This document shows positions 7,962 through 16,304 of a stretch of DNA of 64,000 nucleotides, piece after piece (positions within the stretch are counted from its first letter, which is position 1; every line of letters starts with the position of its first letter). Position numbers and translations under genes: made by a program. The DNA lies in contig JBILML010000008.1 in the NCBI GenBank assembly GCA_044375555.1, forward strand, positions 1 to 64,000, given 5' to 3'. Origin of the DNA: UBA967 sp044375555 (lineage in GTDB: Bacteria > Verrucomicrobiota > Verrucomicrobiia > Chthoniobacterales > Terrimicrobiaceae). The notes below the pieces were generated by a model. It was not told the DNA's origin and ran no database searches. It saw nothing but the letters and a program-made list of their open reading frames with translations.

Positions 7962-8873
7962 GTGGATTCCCTGCTCTGGGGAATCGATCTGGGAGGCACA
8001 AAAATCGAGATCGCCTTGTGCGATCCCGCCAAACCGGCTGAGGCATTGCTTCGCCGCCGCTGCGACACCGCCGCTCATCTGGGCTACGACCAAATCCTCG
8101 CCCGCATTACCTCCCTCGTCGCCGAGGCGGAGGAAATCTCAGGCTGTCGCCGTCCCGCGCGCGTCGGCATTGGAACTCCCGGCGCGGTCGATCCCGCCAC
8201 TGGCGAACTCAAAAACTCGAACACCACCTGCCTGAACGGCCGCCCGCTCCGCCAAAACCTCGCCGAAATTTTGGGCTGTGAAATCACGATGGCGAACGAT
8301 GCGAATTGCTTCACCCTCGCCGAAGCCCTGTGGGGCGCGGGGAAGGGGGAGGATTTGGTTCTCGGCCTGATCCTCGGCACCGGTGTCGGCGGCGGAATTT
8401 GCATCGGCGGGAAAGTCCTCAACGGACTCCACGGCATCGCCGGCGAGTGGGGACACAACCCGATTCCCGGCGAGGACCGGCCTTGCTACTGCGGTCGCCG
8501 CGGCTGTGTCGAAACCGTCATCGCCGGCCCGTCGCTCGAGCGCTTCTACCGCGAATCGGGCGGGGAGGATTTGCGGTTGCCGCAGATTTGTGAGCGCGCC
8601 GGGGCAGGGGAGCCTTTGGCGATCCAAGCCCTCGACCGCTTGCGCGAGAAATTCGCCCAAGCCATCGCCGCTGTAATCAACATCCTCGACCCCGATGCCA
8701 TCGTCATCGGCGGCGGCGTGGGGAACATCCCGCTCCTTTACGAGCAGCCCACCCGCGAGGCGATCTTGCGGCATCTTTTCAATTCCGAACTCAAAACCCA
8801 AATCCTCCGTCCGCTCCTCGGCGACAGCGCGGGAGTTTTTGGTGCGGCGCTCCTCTCGGCTCAGCGCGACTGA
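7962..8873 (+). CDS. ROK-family sugar kinase
   Basis: The 303-residue protein has an N-terminal phosphate-binding loop GIDLGGTKIEIALCD, the catalytic Asp in MANDANCF, the glycine-rich LGLILGTGVGGGICI and the ROK zinc signature HNP...CYCGRRGCVET. ROK kinases phosphorylate glucose, fructose, N-acetylglucosamine or similar hexoses. It uses a GTG start two bases after the dnaN stop. Its 3' end overlaps the convergent pabB by 13 bp. The exact sugar cannot be read from sequence. Confidence 0.92.
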   Translation: MDSLLWGIDLGGTKIEIALCDPAKPAEALLRRRCDTAAHLGYDQILARITSLVAEAEEISGCRRPARVGIGTPGAVDPATGELKNSNTTCLNGRPLRQNLAEILGCEITMANDANCFTLAEALWGAGKGEDLVLGLILGTGVGGGICIGGKVLNGLHGIAGEWGHNPIPGEDRPCYCGRRGCVETVIAGPSLERFYRESGGEDLRLPQICERAGAGEPLAIQALDRLREKFAQAIAAVINILDPDAIVIGGGVGNIPLLYEQPTREAILRHLFNSELKTQILRPLLGDSAGVFGAALLSAQRD

Positions 8874-10048
8874 GGCGTTCCGGCCGCGAGCAGCAACCCG
8901 GCGGCCTTGTGCCAGGTCTCTCGCCACTCACTCTCCTCGTCGGAGTCGGCCACGATTCCCGCGCCGACATGGAAATGCGTTCGCTCCGGCTCGAACACCG
9001 CCGTGCGGATCGCCACAGAAAATCGGCTCTCGCCGTTGAATCCAAAATACCCGATCGCTCCCGTGTAAATTCCGCGAGGGAATGGCTCGAGTTCGGCGAT
9101 GATTTCCATCGCCCGTTTTTTTGGCGCGCCAGAGATCGACCCGCCGGGGAAGCAGGCCCGGAGCGCCTCGACATGCGACACCTCATCGCGCAAACGCCCC
9201 TCGACCGTGGAGACAAGATGGAACACCTGCTCGTAGGCTTCGAGGTGCAAAAGCTCGGGAACCCGCACGCTGCCGTATTCGCACACCTGCCCGAGATCGT
9301 TGCGCTCCAGATCGGTGATCATGACCAGTTCCGCCGCCTCCTTCGCTGAGGCTTTCAATTCCTCTGAGCTGAGCCGGTCACTGTGCGGATCGGCCTTGCG
9401 GGGCCGCGTGCCCTTGATCGGGCGGGTGAGGATTTGGCGGCCGGACATTTGCAGGAAACATTCCGGCGAGGCGGAAACGATTTGCGTGCCGCCGTTATCG
9501 AGGTAGGCCGAATAAGGCGCCGGAGAGAGACGGCGTAGCGCCTCGTGGAAATCCCAAGCCCGACTGCTTGGCGGCGCGAAAAACGAATGGCTCAAGCACA
9601 CTTGGTAGATGTCCCCTGCTGCGATGAATTCCTTCGCGCGTCGCACCATGTCCAGAAAGCACGAGTGTTCCACCTGCGGTTGAAAGTCGATCTGGAGCGG
9701 CTCGGCGGGCGGCTGGGATTTTTCGAAATTCTCCGGCGGGTTGATCCAGCGACCCTCGGCATGGAAAAAAACATGAAGCCGCTCGTGGAAGGCGAAGCAA
9801 TACTCTCCGTCGTAGGTCACATGCCCGATCGCCGCGCCCTCCACGCCCTGCCGCGTTCTTTTTTGGATTTCCTCCGCGAGCGCCGCCCAATTGCTCCCTC
9901 TCAGCACGAAGTCCGGCTCGCAAGCGAGGATCGAAACCGCACCGCTCCGCTCCATCGCGGAATCGAGATACGAAAAACCCGGCCGCCGGCGCATGGCCCG
10001 CGCGGCTTCCAGCGGGCCGCGATGGACATCGGGTTGCTCGGGATTCAT
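8861..10048 (-). CDS. pabB: Aminodeoxychorismate synthase component I
   Basis: The protein (395 residues from the ATG at 10048) belongs to the chorismate-utilising anthranilate/ADC synthase family. The motif PIKGTRPR, with Lys rather than the Ala of TrpE (PIAGT), points to PabB, where this Lys attacks chorismate. ITDLERNDLGQVC, FPGGSISGAPKKRAMEII and YTGAIGYF are the usual C-terminal motifs. It makes 4-amino-4-deoxychorismate for folate using ammonia from PabA, whose gene is not in the window. The frame is open up to 10174, but that extension lacks homology. Confidence 0.93.
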   Translation of the reverse strand: MNPEQPDVHRGPLEAARAMRRRPGFSYLDSAMERSGAVSILACEPDFVLRGSNWAALAEEIQKRTRQGVEGAAIGHVTYDGEYCFAFHERLHVFFHAEGRWINPPENFEKSQPPAEPLQIDFQPQVEHSCFLDMVRRAKEFIAAGDIYQVCLSHSFFAPPSSRAWDFHEALRRLSPAPYSAYLDNGGTQIVSASPECFLQMSGRQILTRPIKGTRPRKADPHSDRLSSEELKASAKEAAELVMITDLERNDLGQVCEYGSVRVPELLHLEAYEQVFHLVSTVEGRLRDEVSHVEALRACFPGGSISGAPKKRAMEIIAELEPFPRGIYTGAIGYFGFNGESRFSVAIRTAVFEPERTHFHVGAGIVADSDEESEWRETWHKAAGLLLAAGTPQSR

Positions 10049-10111
10049 CAGCTTGCCAAGTCTCCCCAAAATTGCTGGTATTTCAAGCCGCGCCGCTGGC
10101 GCCACTACGGA

Positions 10112-10762
10112 ATGCGCCACCTCATCACTATCCTTTCTTTCGGCTTTTTTTCCGCCCTCACGGCCCTCGCTCAAGAGTCCTCACCCCAGTCCACACCACC
10201 GGCTCCGGAGGCGGTCGAAGTTTCTCCCGCTGCTTCCGCGCCCGCTGAGAGCGGAGCTACAGAGAGCCTCACCATCAGTGATCAGGAATTTTTGCAAATC
10301 CCCGGCGAGTCCGGCCAGCCCGCGCAAGATGTCCTCCTCGAACAGGACCTCACCCTCACCGGGGAAATCCCCGAGAACGCGGAAAACGACAGCCAGTTTG
10401 TCGATCCGAATGCCATCATTCCCGGCCTTTCCGAAGAAAACATCGCCAGTGATCCCCGCACCGCCGCACCGACTGGCGAGGAGTTGGACCGCAAGCAGAA
10501 ACTTCTCTACCGCGAAGTCCGCACCAAGGCCGAGAAGGATGCGGCCGTCATTTCCCTCCGCGAGCAGGCCGAGGCCGCCACGACTTTCGAAGGGGAGCGT
10601 GCCGCCTACCGCGAATACTACCGCGCCCTCTTCCGCAAAATGAAGCAGCTCGACAATTCGCTCTCGAAAAAATGCGACCTCATGGAAAAGGCCTACCTCA
10701 CCCGCCTCGCCCAGTCCCGCATCGAACCGACCATTCCTCTCGAACCGCCCCCGAAACCCTAG
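10112..10762 (+). CDS. Secreted protein of unknown function
   Basis: I do not recognise this 216-residue protein. It begins with a clear signal peptide (MRHLITILSFGFFSALTALA, likely cleaved before Gln), then a Pro/Ala/Ser/Glu-rich low-complexity stretch (about 22-55), an acidic segment, and a C-terminal helical part (about 135-205) rich in charged residues such as REQAEAATTFEGERAAYREYYRALF, likely coiled coil. It is divergent from pabB and 55 nt before prs. The export signal suggests a periplasmic or surface role. No catalytic motif is visible. Confidence 0.75.
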   Translation: MRHLITILSFGFFSALTALAQESSPQSTPPAPEAVEVSPAASAPAESGATESLTISDQEFLQIPGESGQPAQDVLLEQDLTLTGEIPENAENDSQFVDPNAIIPGLSEENIASDPRTAAPTGEELDRKQKLLYREVRTKAEKDAAVISLREQAEAATTFEGERAAYREYYRALFRKMKQLDNSLSKKCDLMEKAYLTRLAQSRIEPTIPLEPPPKP

Positions 10763-10817
10763 CCCCGCGCCAACCCAAACACATACCACATACCCGCCGC
10801 AGCGTTTGCCCGACCCC

Positions 10818-11780
10818 ATGATACCCACTCACAACTTGGAGATGAAAATCTTCACCGGCAACGCCCATCCCGCGCTGGCCCGTGAAATCTGCGATTGCCT
10901 TGGAGTCCCGCTCGGCGATGCCACCGTCAGTTCTTTTCCCGACGGCGAAAGCTTCGTCAAAATCAACGACAATATCCGCGGCCGCGATGTCTTCATCATC
11001 CAGCCCACTTGCCCGCCGACGAACCATAATTTGATGGAACTCCTCATCATGGTGGACGCCGCCCGTCGCGCCAGCGCGGCCCGAATCACCACGGTGATTC
11101 CGTTCTTCGGCTACGCCCGCCAAGATCGCAAAGACCAGCCCCGCGTGCCGATCACGGCCAAGCTCGTTGCGAATCTCCTCGTGGCCTCCGGCGTTCACCG
11201 CGTCCTCACGATGGACCTCCATGCCCAGCAATTGCAGGGCTTTTTCGACATCCCGGTCGATCACCTTCATGCCTTGCCGGTCATGGTGGAATACATCCGC
11301 AAGCTCAACATTGAGAACCTCATCGTGGTTTCCCCTGATGTCGGCGGCGTGAAGATGGCTTCCGCTTACGCCACCGCCCTCGGCACCCGCATGGCGATCG
11401 TCGTAAAACAACGCAAGAGCGCCACCGAGACCGAGGCCTCGCACATCATCGGCGATGTCGCCGGCAAGAACATTCTCATCGTTGACGACCTCACCGAGAC
11501 AGCTGGCACGATCGCCAGCGCCGCCCGCATCCTCCGGCAGAATGGCGCCCTCGATATTTATGCTGGCGTTTCCCATTCGGTGCTGACAGATTTGGCGGTC
11601 GAGCGTTTGAAGGACTCCGATCTCAAGGAGTTGATTTCGACAAACAGCGTCCCGTTACGCCTGGCGCCCGGCAGCAAAATCACGGCACTTTCCGTCGCCG
11701 GTCTGCTCGGCGAGGGAATTCGGCGCATCCACGACGACGAGTCCGTCAGTTCGCTCTTTGAAGTTAAAAAACCCAAGTAA
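10818..11780 (+). CDS. prs: Ribose-phosphate pyrophosphokinase
   Basis: Prs converts ribose-5-phosphate and ATP to PRPP, the precursor of purines, pyrimidines, histidine and NAD. Recognisable are FTGNAHPALA, FPDGESFVKI, the ATP-binding FFGYARQDRK, DLHAQQLQGFF and the PRPP-binding motif IVDDLTETAGT. I take ATG 10818 as start; ATG 10842 is also possible. It heads a close-packed housekeeping run: rplY follows after 8 nt, then pth, rpsF and ssb. Confidence 0.97.
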   Translation: MIPTHNLEMKIFTGNAHPALAREICDCLGVPLGDATVSSFPDGESFVKINDNIRGRDVFIIQPTCPPTNHNLMELLIMVDAARRASAARITTVIPFFGYARQDRKDQPRVPITAKLVANLLVASGVHRVLTMDLHAQQLQGFFDIPVDHLHALPVMVEYIRKLNIENLIVVSPDVGGVKMASAYATALGTRMAIVVKQRKSATETEASHIIGDVAGKNILIVDDLTETAGTIASAARILRQNGALDIYAGVSHSVLTDLAVERLKDSDLKELISTNSVPLRLAPGSKITALSVAGLLGEGIRRIHDDESVSSLFEVKKPK

Positions 11781-11788
11781 TCATCATT

Positions 11789-12445
11789 ATGGCCAAGCAA
11801 GTTAAACTCTCCGCGCGTCCCCGCTCCGAAAGCGGTCGCAACTCCGTCAAACGCGTCCGCGCCCGCGGTTCCGTTCCCGCCGTCATTTACGGCAATAAAA
11901 CCAAGCCCTCCAATCTCGAGGTCTCCCATCGCGAGCTCGCCGCGCTCCTCTCCCACGCCGTCGGCGAAAACATCCTCGTCGAACTCGAAATCCAAGACGG
12001 ATCGAATAAATCCACCCAGCTTTCCCTCATCCAAGAGGTCCAACACCATCCCGTCGCCCGCGACATCCTGCATGTCGATTTCCAAGCCGTCTCGATGACC
12101 GAGGAAATCACCGCCAGCGTGACCGTCGAGGCCGTTGGCGAAGCCGATGGAGTCAAAAACTTCGGCGGCCTGTTCGAGCAAAGCGTTCGCGCCATCTCGG
12201 TCCGATGCCTTCCCCAAAATCTTCCAGAGATCATCACCGTCGATGTTTCCGCCCTCAAGATTGGCGAGTCCATTCACATCCGCGATATCAAGCTCCCTGC
12301 TGGTGTCACCATTGAGGACAATGCTGATTTGACCGTCTTCATCGTGGCCGAGCCATCGGTTGCTGCAGAGCCTGCCGCTGCCAGTGCCACCTCGCCCGAG
12401 GTCATCAAAGAGAAGAAGGCTGCGGGCTCCGAGGAGAAGAAATAA
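11789..12445 (+). CDS. rplY: 50S ribosomal protein bL25 (CTC form)
   Basis: The 218-residue protein is the long CTC form of bL25, which binds 5S rRNA through its N-terminal domain (about 1-95: MAKQVKLSARPRSESGRN, GSVPAVIYG, HVDFQAV) and has a C-terminal beta domain (about 96-190, KIGESIHIRDIKLPAGV). The Ala/Glu/Lys-rich tail is typical. Adjacency to prs and pth is a widely conserved order in bacteria, which supports all three calls. Confidence 0.96.
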   Translation: MAKQVKLSARPRSESGRNSVKRVRARGSVPAVIYGNKTKPSNLEVSHRELAALLSHAVGENILVELEIQDGSNKSTQLSLIQEVQHHPVARDILHVDFQAVSMTEEITASVTVEAVGEADGVKNFGGLFEQSVRAISVRCLPQNLPEIITVDVSALKIGESIHIRDIKLPAGVTIEDNADLTVFIVAEPSVAAEPAAASATSPEVIKEKKAAGSEEKK

Positions 12446-12455
12446 CTCCCGTCCT

Positions 12456-13037
12456 GTGGAGAATCCCGCCGCATTCCGGCTCGTGGCCTGCCTCGGCAAT
12501 CCCGGGCCCCAATACCGGAACACGCGCCACAACATCGGCTTTCTTGTCGCTGATGAGCTGGCGCGCCGGTCCGTGGCGGATTTTTCCTTTCAGTCCCAGT
12601 GGAATTCCGAAACCGCCAAAGTCGGCGGCCGCACACTCATGAAGCCCCAAACCTTCATGAACCTCAGCGGCGAAGCCGTCGGCGATTTCGCCAAATATTA
12701 CAAAATCCCCGGCGAGCAGGTCCTGGTCATCCTCGATGACACCGCCCTCCCGCTCGGCACGATCCGCCTCCGCAAATCCGGCACCGCCGGCGGCCACAAT
12801 GGCCTCGACTCCGTTCTCGTCCACCTCGGCACCGAAAAAGTCCCACGCCTCCGCGTCGGGATCGGCCGTCCCGGCGACACCGCCCTGCACGACCATGTTC
12901 TCGGAATGTTTGAGAACGACGAGATGCCAGCCGTTACCGAATCCGTCACCCGCGCCTCCGATGCGTTCGAATTTGCGAACGCCCACGGCATGGATGCCGC
13001 CATGAATCAATTCAACCAAAGAAACCAGGAACCATGA
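12456..13037 (+). CDS. pth: Peptidyl-tRNA hydrolase
   Basis: Pth releases tRNA from stalled peptidyl-tRNA. The 193-residue protein from GTG 12456 shows VACLGNPGPQYRNTRHNIGF (including the catalytic His), KPQTFMNLSGEAV, the Asp in ILDDTALPLG, and SGTAGGHNGL. No ATG fits; GTG at 12456 lies 10 nt after rplY and is the only start consistent with homology. Its stop overlaps the rpsF start as ATGA. Confidence 0.96.
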   Translation: MENPAAFRLVACLGNPGPQYRNTRHNIGFLVADELARRSVADFSFQSQWNSETAKVGGRTLMKPQTFMNLSGEAVGDFAKYYKIPGEQVLVILDDTALPLGTIRLRKSGTAGGHNGLDSVLVHLGTEKVPRLRVGIGRPGDTALHDHVLGMFENDEMPAVTESVTRASDAFEFANAHGMDAAMNQFNQRNQEP

Positions 13038-13348
13038 ACCGATACGAAGCACTCCTCGCCCTCAACACGCGTGGAAAAGAAGAAACCGTCAAAGAAACCA
13101 TCGAGCGCCTCGAAAAAACCATCAAGGCCGCCGGAGCAACCATCGAGCAAGTCCAGCGCCTCGAGAAACGCGAACTCTCCTACGAGACCCGCCACCTCAC
13201 CAGCGCCTACTTCATCAATGTCGTCTTCAGCGCCCAACCCACCGCGATCGAAGCCATTCGTGCCAAGCTCAGCCTCGACAACGAGGTCTTGCTCCAAAAC
13301 TACCTGAAACTTTCCGCGAAAAAGGCCGTTGAGGCCGTCGCGGCCTAA
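13034..13348 (+). CDS. rpsF: 30S ribosomal protein bS6
   Basis: The 104 residues match bS6: MNRYEALLALNTRGKEE at the N-terminus, VQRLEKRELSYETR in the middle, and YFINVVFSA in the conserved beta strand. bS6 binds the central domain of 16S rRNA together with bS18. Translational coupling to pth is shown by the ATGA overlap. ssb follows after 23 nt, as in many bacteria, but the usual rpsR and rplI do not follow ssb here. Confidence 0.96.
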   Translation: MNRYEALLALNTRGKEETVKETIERLEKTIKAAGATIEQVQRLEKRELSYETRHLTSAYFINVVFSAQPTAIEAIRAKLSLDNEVLLQNYLKLSAKKAVEAVAA

Positions 13349-13371
13349 CCCCTCCCAAGGAGGCCCTCGCC

Positions 13372-13842
13372 ATGGCTAATGTCAATAAAGTCATCCTCAT
13401 CGGAAATGTCACCCGCGACCCCGAAGTAAAATTCACCTCGAAAGGCAGCGCCGTGACCGATATCGGCCTGGCGATCAACCGCAACTACACCCTCGATAAC
13501 GGAGAAAAACGCGAAGAGACCACCTTCGTTGATGTCGAGCTTTGGGGCCGCCTCGCTGAAATCGCCGGCGAATACGCCAAAAAAGGCCGTCCGCTTTACA
13601 TCGAAGGCCGTTTGCGAATGGACACCTGGGAGGACAAAGCCAGTGGCCAAAAACGCAGCCGCATGAAAGTCGTCGGCGAAAACCTCCAACTCCTCGGCGG
13701 ACGCGCCGAAGGTGGAAGCCGACCTGCTGGCGGCGGAGGCGAGCACGAAAGCCACGAGGCCCCCGCGCCCCGTCGCACGGCCCCGCCATCCCGTCCAGCC
13801 CCCTCTTCCTCCTCCGAGCCCGACGACGACATTCCATTCTAA
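13372..13842 (+). CDS. ssb: Single-stranded DNA-binding protein
   Basis: SSB coats single-stranded DNA during replication and repair. The OB-fold occupies about residues 1-110 (MANVNKVILIGNVTRDPEVK, TTFVDVELWGRLAE, GRPLYIEGRL). A Gly/Pro/Ser-rich disordered linker leads to the acidic tip DDDIPF, the standard docking peptide for SSB partner proteins. The 156-residue length is typical. It ends the prs-rplY-pth-rpsF-ssb run and is followed by a palindromic element that separates it from a convergent operon. Confidence 0.97.
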   Translation: MANVNKVILIGNVTRDPEVKFTSKGSAVTDIGLAINRNYTLDNGEKREETTFVDVELWGRLAEIAGEYAKKGRPLYIEGRLRMDTWEDKASGQKRSRMKVVGENLQLLGGRAEGGSRPAGGGGEHESHEAPAPRRTAPPSRPAPSSSSEPDDDIPF

Positions 13843-13870
13843 ATCCATTCTCCTCGGCGTTTCTCCAATG

Positions 13871-13950
13871 GAGCGCCGACGTCCCCGTCGGCTCAAAAAG
13901 CCGTGAATCAGGAAAGAGCAGAAGCAGCCAACGAGGACGTTGGCGCTCCT
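13871..13950. repeat. Intergenic palindrome with 24-bp arms
   Basis: The left arm (13871-13894, starting GGAGCGCCGACG) and the right arm (13927-13950, ending GACGTTGGCGCTCC) match in 21 of 24 positions as inverted copies, around 32 nt. It lies between the convergent ends of ssb and the FUSC gene, so it could act as a bidirectional terminator or be a dispersed repeat. Its sequence differs from the 76-bp family. Confidence 0.65.
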
Positions 13951-13979
13951 AAGGCGTAGCAATTAGCCCGTCTTCCAAA

Positions 13980-14960
13980 TTAGGAAGCGGTGGAGTTTTT
14001 CGAAGGCTGAGGGATTTCGGAAAACAGCCGGAGTCCTGTGAACCACACAGCGGCGCAGCCTGTGGCGAGGCCAGCGATGACGGCGCACATGCGTTCGAGG
14101 GAACCCCACATGTGGCGTTCGGGTTGGGGGAGGATGGTGCCCATCACGGCGAAGATCGCACCGGCTTGGCGGAAGGCGGCGGCATGGGCGGGAAATCTCC
14201 CGGCGCCCCATTCGATCAGGCCCAGACAAACGGCGAGGCCGAGCAGGTAGGTGGCCATGTCGTTGCCCATCGAACTGGCGATGATCACGAAAACCACGGC
14301 TGCGGCGCCTCCGATCAGGCCACCGAGAAATTTCCGTCCGATCAGCCCGAGCCCGCTCCCGAGGGACAGCGCGGTCGTAACCGCAGCCACGACCGTAACG
14401 GTGAATTCGGTTGGAAGAATGGCGGAGGCGCAGACGAGGGAAGCCACAGCGGCGGTGCCGATGGCGGGTGCGGAGAGTTCGTTCGGGGAGGATTTGGGTT
14501 TTTCGGGAAAAGGAAAAAACCATCCGGCGATCGGTGTGCAAACGGCGGCAGTAAGCAGCGCGGCCATGTGCGCGAGGCCGAAAGGCAGGTCCCGCTCGGG
14601 ATAAACGAAACCCTCGGCGACCATGGAGGCGATTCCCATGGCGAAAAGAATCGCGCTGGCGGGATCGCGGTGGCGGGCGACAAAGGCCGTGCCCCAGCCC
14701 GCAGCGGCGAAAAACAACGGCAGGGACAGCCACTGCGAGTTCGGAGCGAAGGTCAAAATCGCGAGTCCACCCAGCGAGCCGGCGGCAGCCGAGGCGAGGC
14801 GGGAAAAGAAAACTCCGGCGTTCGGGCAGGGGATGCCGATCAGAAGCTGCGTGGCAAGGAGCGCCAAGAACGGCTGGGGCACATGGAGCGGGCCGACGAC
14901 CAGCGCGGTGAGACACACCGCGAAGCCGAGGCGCAGAGCGCCGCGCGTGGGCTCACTCAT
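13980..14960 (-). CDS. FUSC-family inner-membrane efflux component
   Basis: The 326-residue protein is almost entirely hydrophobic, with about ten predicted membrane helices in two groups and a short cytoplasmic Pro/Ser-rich loop (around FPEKPKSSPNEL). This matches the FUSC/aromatic-acid exporter group (AaeB, MdtO), though without the large soluble domain of AaeB. It overlaps the upstream HlyD gene by 8 nt and shares its operon with a YtcA-like protein; a TolC-like gene is divergent. By analogy with the E. coli mdtNOP-ytcA set it would drive export of small aromatic or drug-like compounds. The substrate is not predictable. Confidence 0.75.
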   Translation of the reverse strand: MSEPTRGALRLGFAVCLTALVVGPLHVPQPFLALLATQLLIGIPCPNAGVFFSRLASAAAGSLGGLAILTFAPNSQWLSLPLFFAAAGWGTAFVARHRDPASAILFAMGIASMVAEGFVYPERDLPFGLAHMAALLTAAVCTPIAGWFFPFPEKPKSSPNELSAPAIGTAAVASLVCASAILPTEFTVTVVAAVTTALSLGSGLGLIGRKFLGGLIGGAAAVVFVIIASSMGNDMATYLLGLAVCLGLIEWGAGRFPAHAAAFRQAGAIFAVMGTILPQPERHMWGSLERMCAVIAGLATGCAAVWFTGLRLFSEIPQPSKNSTAS

Positions 14961-16053
14961 TGCCGACTGGCGGGGTGAATCCCTTCCGCTCGATGGACTC
15001 TGATTTTTCGAGGAGTTCGAGTTCCCCTTCCGAGCGGGTGTCGACCACCACGGCGGCGCGTCCGCCCATGCGGAAGTCGCGTTGGCCTTTGAGCAGAATC
15101 CTCACCGGGAAGCGCTGGGCGAGCTGGATGAAATCGAAAGTTGGCTGGACGCGGGAGAAGATGCCTTCGCCGCCGGGAGTGGCCTGCGAGGCGGTTCCGA
15201 GCGGATAGACCGCCTTGGGAATTCCCTGCACGATGCCCTCGACGGGTTCGCGCCGGTCGGACATCAGAAAAACGCGGGCGGATTGGCCGGGGCGGACGCG
15301 TTGAAGATCGGTCTCGCGGAAGTTCGCCAGCACGAACCAAACGGATTCGTCCACCAGCGAAAACACCTGCTCGCCTGTCGCCGCGTAGGTGCCGGGAGCG
15401 ATCTGGAGGTTGGTCACGGTGCCGTCGCAGGGGGCGTAAATTTTGCAGTAGGAAAATTTCAGCTCCGCATCTCGAAAGGCTGCGGCTGCTTGCTCGATGC
15501 GGGTGTTTTTGCCCTCGAACTCGCCGAGTTTGTTGCGGGCGCGTTCGACATCGGCCTCGGCTTCGCGAACGAGCGCGCGGGAGCTTTCGGCCTCCGACTG
15601 GGCGCGTTGGACGCGGTCGGCGGAGGTGAAATTTCCCTGGAGCAGGGGCTTGAGGCGCTCGTAGTGGGACTCGGCGTAGGTGGCCCTAGCCTGGCGGTCG
15701 CTCACGGTGGCCTCGGCGGCAGAGATGTCGTCGCGGAGGGCCTTGACCTCGAGGCCGACGAGTTCGAGTTGCGCTTTCGAGCGGGCCATCTCGGCCTCGT
15801 AGGGGCGCGCGTCTAGTTCGAAAAGCAGGGCGCCGGTTTTGACCTTTTGGTTGTCCACCACATGCAGGCGCACAATCGTTCCGCCGACCTGCGGGGCCAC
15901 GCCGACGACATTCGCGCGGACCTCGGCGTCCTCGGTGCGCGGGAAGACGCGGAGGTTCGAGGCGACGGAGAGCATCGCAAGAGCGGCGGCGGCGAGGATG
16001 ACCACCCGCAGGATCCAAACGACAAGGTGGCGACTGGCGGCGAGTGCACTCAC
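14953..16053 (-). CDS. HlyD/EmrA-family periplasmic adaptor (membrane fusion protein)
   Basis: From the GTG at 16053 the protein has 366 residues: one N-terminal membrane helix (about LVVWILRVVILAAAALAML), a barrel-sandwich strand with VGGTIVRLHVVDNQKVKTG, a long alpha-helical hairpin (about 85-180, coiled coil rich in Ala and Glu) and the return lipoyl half CDGTVTNLQIAPGTYAATGE. It links the FUSC pump to an outer-membrane channel. The stop of the upstream ytcA overlaps its GTG as GTGA. The open frame continues to 16809 but that part is antisense to the TolC-like gene and is not real. Confidence 0.88.
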   Translation of the reverse strand: MSALAASRHLVVWILRVVILAAAALAMLSVASNLRVFPRTEDAEVRANVVGVAPQVGGTIVRLHVVDNQKVKTGALLFELDARPYEAEMARSKAQLELVGLEVKALRDDISAAEATVSDRQARATYAESHYERLKPLLQGNFTSADRVQRAQSEAESSRALVREAEADVERARNKLGEFEGKNTRIEQAAAAFRDAELKFSYCKIYAPCDGTVTNLQIAPGTYAATGEQVFSLVDESVWFVLANFRETDLQRVRPGQSARVFLMSDRREPVEGIVQGIPKAVYPLGTASQATPGGEGIFSRVQPTFDFIQLAQRFPVRILLKGQRDFRMGGRAAVVVDTRSEGELELLEKSESIERKGFTPPVGNE

Positions 16054-16304
16054 GCGGCGGAGAAAAACACGATCCACACGCCGCAGGTGAGCAGCGCGAA
16101 GAGAGAGGGAACCATGAGAGCGGCGGGCCGGAGAGCGGCGCCGAGGCCGAGGCGGGCGAGGATTTGGCCGGCGAGCCAAGTGCCCAGGGCGCCCGCAACC
16201 ATGCAGGCGAGCCAAGCGGGAAAGTAGGCGCCGGCGATGTTGAGCAGTGGATCGCCTGTGGACTTGAACAAGGCGAGCAGGGCGGGCAGGTTGGCGGCGC
16301 TCAT
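16050..16304 (-). CDS. ytcA: YtcA-like small membrane protein
   Basis: This 84-residue protein has two hydrophobic segments (about IAGAYFPAWLACMVAGALGTWLA split by a short turn, and LMVPSLFALLTCGVWIVFF). The piece IAGAYFPAWLACM lines up with IGAYYPSWFFCAI of E. coli YtcA, encoded next to the mdtNOP efflux genes. Here too it is first in an efflux operon and overlaps the HlyD gene. Its job in efflux is not established. Its ATG overlaps the ATG of the divergent TolC-like gene. Confidence 0.72.
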   Translation of the reverse strand: MSAANLPALLALFKSTGDPLLNIAGAYFPAWLACMVAGALGTWLAGQILARLGLGAALRPAALMVPSLFALLTCGVWIVFFSAA

